A DNA stretch of 50,586 nt from Thalassobacillus sp043497085. GTDB taxonomy: Bacteria > Bacillota > Bacilli > Bacillales > Halobacillaceae. Every line of letters starts with the position of its first letter. Within the stretch, counting starts at the first letter, position 1. Made by a program: the position numbers and the translations under genes. The notes under the pieces are model-generated. The model made no database searches, was not told the origin of the DNA, and saw only the letters and a program-made list of their open reading frames with translations. The DNA is taken from the NCBI GenBank assembly GCA_043497085.1, contig JBIEKI010000024.1; one strand, 5' to 3'. Positions 48,504 through 50,586 of this stretch are shown here, piece by piece.

Positions 48504-49931
48504 CTATTGAAAGATGCTAACTCCTGTTTCTATCTGTTCATTGTGGAAACGGGCACCCTGTTCAAGTAATAACCTAATCAGTTCTACATGCTGTATGGTA
48601 ATCTTTTCCCCTTTAACTAATAATGGAATACCTGGCGGATAAGGTACCACAGGTTGTGCAGCAACCTTATCAACTGCCTTCGACCACTCCATAAATGTGG
48701 TTTGCATCGTTTTCATATCTTCATAAGAATATAACAATTCCTGAATTTTGGAAGGGAATAAGACCCTATCCTTTATTGTAGCATGCTTTGAAGTGGTTTT
48801 TAATTGCTCATTTACAGTAGCGATACACTTCTTCAGCTTGGGAAGGTTAGCGTATTCTCCAAGACCCATAATAAGCAGTACCTGATTAGCATCCGCCAAC
48901 TCTGGATATATTCCTGTTTGTTCTAGTAAGTCCGCCAATTGGAAACCTGTCCACCCTTGATCTGCATGCAAAACTATTTTTAGTGGATCATCTTGATAAC
49001 TGACCGGTAAAACCGTCCATCCGTTCCCTTCCAACAGGACTCTCCTGACATTTTCTGTATGATCAAGCGCTTTTTCTACATTTTTTTTAGTTGTATTAGC
49101 TAAAAAATGCCGGGCTAAGTCCAAACTTGCCATCAGCGGGTAGGAAGGACTGCTGGACTGTACCACTTGAAGAAAATAACGTAATTTTTCCAGATTGATG
49201 CGACCTTTTCGCCCATGTATAAACGAAGCCATCGTCATAGCAGGTGCCATTTTATGAGCGGACTGTACCACGACATCCGCCCCTGCTGTCAAAGCTGGTG
49301 TTGGAAACGGAGGACCCAGATGAAAATGTACCCCGTGTGCTTCATCTACCAGCACTGGGACATCATGTGCATGGGCTGTTCTAATAATGTTTTCTATTTC
49401 ATAGGTTCGACCAAAATAATCCGGGTAAGTCAGAATCAACCCTTTTGCCTTTGGAAAACGGGCTAATGCTTTCTCTACCAAATCCACTTCCATTTTGCTG
49501 TATCGCTTTGTATCTTCCTCATAAGCGGGGGCCAAAAAGACGGGCTGAGCCCCGGCTAATTCCAATCCGTGCAAAATTGATTTATGACAATTACGCTGGA
49601 CAAGAACTTGATCTCCCGTCTTACACACAGATAAAATCATGGCTAAATTTCCCCCCGTGCTACCATTCACTAAAAAATAGGAGAAATCACTCTTAAAGAA
49701 ATCGGATGCCAATGTCTGCGCTTGTTGAATTACACCATGAGGGTCATGCAAGTCGTCCATCCCTGTTATCTCGGTAAAATCGAGGGAGAGGATAGAACGG
49801 AAGTCTTCATATCCTCGTTCTGAAAATATTCTTCCATTTTTATGGCCTGGAACATGAAAAGAATCGTAACTATTGTTTTTATAGTAATGCAGCCTATCGT
49901 ATAGCGGTGTTTCTGTTTGATCAAGGGGCAT
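48504..49931 (-). CDS. yaaO: Orn/Lys/Arg decarboxylase-family PLP protein YaaO
   Basis: A fold-type I PLP enzyme of the SpeA-like basic amino acid decarboxylase family; the real substrate is not known. The 475 residues include HVPGHKNG near the N-terminus, GSTGGNLAMI, DEAHGVHF and the PLP lysine in SAHKMAPAMT. ATG at 49931 has AAGGTG seven bases upstream. A SigA promoter at 49971-49999 starts the run through tmk to yabA. xpaC and yaaN, upstream in B. subtilis, are absent. Confidence 0.92.
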   Translation of the reverse strand: MPLDQTETPLYDRLHYYKNNSYDSFHVPGHKNGRIFSERGYEDFRSILSLDFTEITGMDDLHDPHGVIQQAQTLASDFFKSDFSYFLVNGSTGGNLAMILSVCKTGDQVLVQRNCHKSILHGLELAGAQPVFLAPAYEEDTKRYSKMEVDLVEKALARFPKAKGLILTYPDYFGRTYEIENIIRTAHAHDVPVLVDEAHGVHFHLGPPFPTPALTAGADVVVQSAHKMAPAMTMASFIHGRKGRINLEKLRYFLQVVQSSSPSYPLMASLDLARHFLANTTKKNVEKALDHTENVRRVLLEGNGWTVLPVSYQDDPLKIVLHADQGWTGFQLADLLEQTGIYPELADANQVLLIMGLGEYANLPKLKKCIATVNEQLKTTSKHATIKDRVLFPSKIQELLYSYEDMKTMQTTFMEWSKAVDKVAAQPVVPYPPGIPLLVKGEKITIQHVELIRLLLEQGARFHNEQIETGVSIFQ

Positions 49932-49970
49932 CGAACTTCACCTTCTCCGTGCAATTGAAAAATCTACTCC

Positions 49971-49999
49971 ATCTTACCTAACTCATGGGTTGATTACAA
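49971..49999 (-). promoter_or_regulatory. yaaO operon SigA promoter
   Basis: Minus strand: TTGTAA (49994-49999), 17-bp spacer, TAAGAT (49971-49976). The -35 touches the csfB terminator. Confidence 0.6.
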
Positions 50000-50000
50000 A

Positions 50001-50037
50001 CAAAAAAAGATCTTCGCTTCTTTGCAAAGATCTTTTT
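50001..50037 (-). terminator. csfB terminator
   Basis: Stem AAAAAGATCTT/AAGATCTTTTT with a T-rich tail on the minus strand. Confidence 0.85.
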
Positions 50038-50041
50038 AATT

Positions 50042-50224
50042 TTATGAATGTATTTTAGTTGGCGTGATATTCTTCAGCTTATCGATGTAAAAAGAATATC
50101 TAGCATCGCCTGGTTCTGTTTCCAGAATTTCTTTTTCACAAGATTCACAAATGAATAATTGATAGATATGAATGCCTTCTGTCGTATTACGATCACATAT
50201 GCCACAGCGGTTGATTGTTTTCAT
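50042..50224 (-). CDS. csfB: Anti-SigG factor CsfB (Gin)
   Basis: In B. subtilis CsfB/Gin is made under SigF, binds SigG and keeps it silent until engulfment; it also acts on SigE. The 60-residue protein has CGIC (7-10) and CESC (near 26-29) zinc knuckles, the family core GIHIYQLFICESCE and a C-terminal YSFYIDKLKNI. ATG at 50224 has GGAGG seven bases upstream. A SigF-type promoter is at 50244-50273. It lies just after an rRNA operon, as in B. subtilis. Confidence 0.92.
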   Translation of the reverse strand: MKTINRCGICDRNTTEGIHIYQLFICESCEKEILETEPGDARYSFYIDKLKNITPTKIHS

Positions 50225-50243
50225 CTTTCCACCTCCATGGCAT

Positions 50244-50273
50244 TAGTATGTGCAAATCTACCATCTCTTATAC
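50244..50273 (-). promoter_or_regulatory. csfB SigF promoter
   Basis: Minus strand: GTATA (50269-50273), 15-bp spacer, GCACATACTA (50244-50253), one mismatch to GGnnAnAnTR. The embedded CATACTA could also serve SigG. Confidence 0.7.
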
Positions 50274-50418
50274 TATTTTTTTATTGATATTTTGAAAGAG
50301 AGAGATGATTTAATAGGATCCATTCCCCAACGACCCTGAATTCTCCCAAACATATCGGAATCAAGTCTTCGACTTTACCGGCTAAAACACTTTTCGCTAA
50401 CAGAATTTTAATTTACAA

Positions 50419-50454
50419 GCAAAAACCCGGAAGCCTTGGAAGACTTCCGGGTTT
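50419..50454 (-). terminator. rRNA operon terminator
   Basis: 11-bp perfect stem AAACCCGGAAG/CTTCCGGGTTT, 10-nt loop, followed by TTGCTTG on the minus strand, directly after the 5S gene. The rest of 50274-50418 shows nothing I can name. Confidence 0.85.
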
Positions 50455-50461
50455 CTTGATT

Positions 50462-50576
50462 GCCTAGCGGCGTCCTACTCTCACGGGGATAAACCCGACT
50501 ACCATCGGCGCTGGAGAGCTTAACTGCTGTGTTCGGCATGGGAACAGGTGTGACCTCTCCGCTATCGCCACTAGAC
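50462..50576 (-). rRNA. rrf: 5S ribosomal RNA
   Basis: About 115 nt on the minus strand. Ends CTAGTGGC and GCCGCTAG pair; inside are the invariant CCCATGCCGAAC and GATGGTAGTCGG. It is the last gene of an rRNA operon whose 23S gene lies beyond the window. Bases 50577-50586 belong to the 23S-5S spacer. Confidence 0.95.
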
Positions 50577-50586
50577 CTTTATGATG

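Noticed and set aside
1..50586. CRISPR array, insertion sequence, prophage, toxin-antitoxin or defence genes
   Set aside because: No regularly spaced repeats, transposase, integrase or related protein motif was seen; every coding region fits the conserved near-origin block.

Overview
The window is a near-origin segment of a low-GC, endospore-forming Gram-positive chromosome of the family Bacillaceae. The gene order from csfB at the right end to lysS at the left end follows the Bacillus subtilis csfB-to-lysS block almost gene for gene. It is shown in reverse, so nearly everything reads on the minus strand, from right to left. Protein divergence and the GC-rich structured intergenic repeats suggest a relative of B. 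subtilis rather than B. subtilis itself. A Halobacillus/Virgibacillus-type genus is my guess and is inferred only.

The window lies between two rRNA operons in the same orientation. A 5S gene with its terminator is at the right edge. The promoter and leader of the next operon fill positions 1-182, ending where a 16S gene should begin. Reading in the direction of transcription: csfB; the yaaO-tmk-darA-yaaR-holB-ricT-yabA run (decarboxylase-like protein, nucleotide and replication functions, RNA-processing regulator); yabB-yazA-rsmI; abrB facing the other way; metS; tatD; yabE; rnmV-ksgA; yabG; veg; sspF; ispE; purR; spoVG; glmU-prs; rplY(ctc); pth; fin-mfd; spoVT; yabM-yabN-rqcP; yabP-yabQ-divIC; yabR; a tRNA-Met/tRNA-Glu pair on the opposite strand; spoIIE-yabS-yabT-tilS-hpt-ftsH; coaX-hslO; cysK; folP-folB-folK-yazB; lysS; and the next rRNA operon.

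Sporulation control can be read directly from the DNA. There are consensus-like sites for Spo0A (abrB, spoIIE), SigH (spoVG), SigF (fin, csfB), SigG (spoVT, sspF) and SigK (yabG), a SigB-type site at ctc, and several clear SigA promoters. Two SigF-type genes, fin and csfB, encode small zinc-type proteins of the families that switch forespore sigma factors.

Compared with B. subtilis as I remember it, several genes are missing from their usual places: xpaC-yaaN, yabJ, the prsA-like yacD, pabB-pabA-pabC and dusB. The pab position holds about 450 bp of repeats. The yabP-rqcP gap (about 740 bp after the yabP start to the rqcP terminator) and the tRNA-yabR gap hold large imperfect hairpin repeats. 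They share a 69-bp flank in inverted orientation. I found no CRISPR array, phage, insertion sequence, toxin-antitoxin pair or defence system. No convincing new multi-gene system is present. The parts most worth study are the repeat-rich gaps, the inverted tRNA cassette and the extra Spo0A boxes near abrB.
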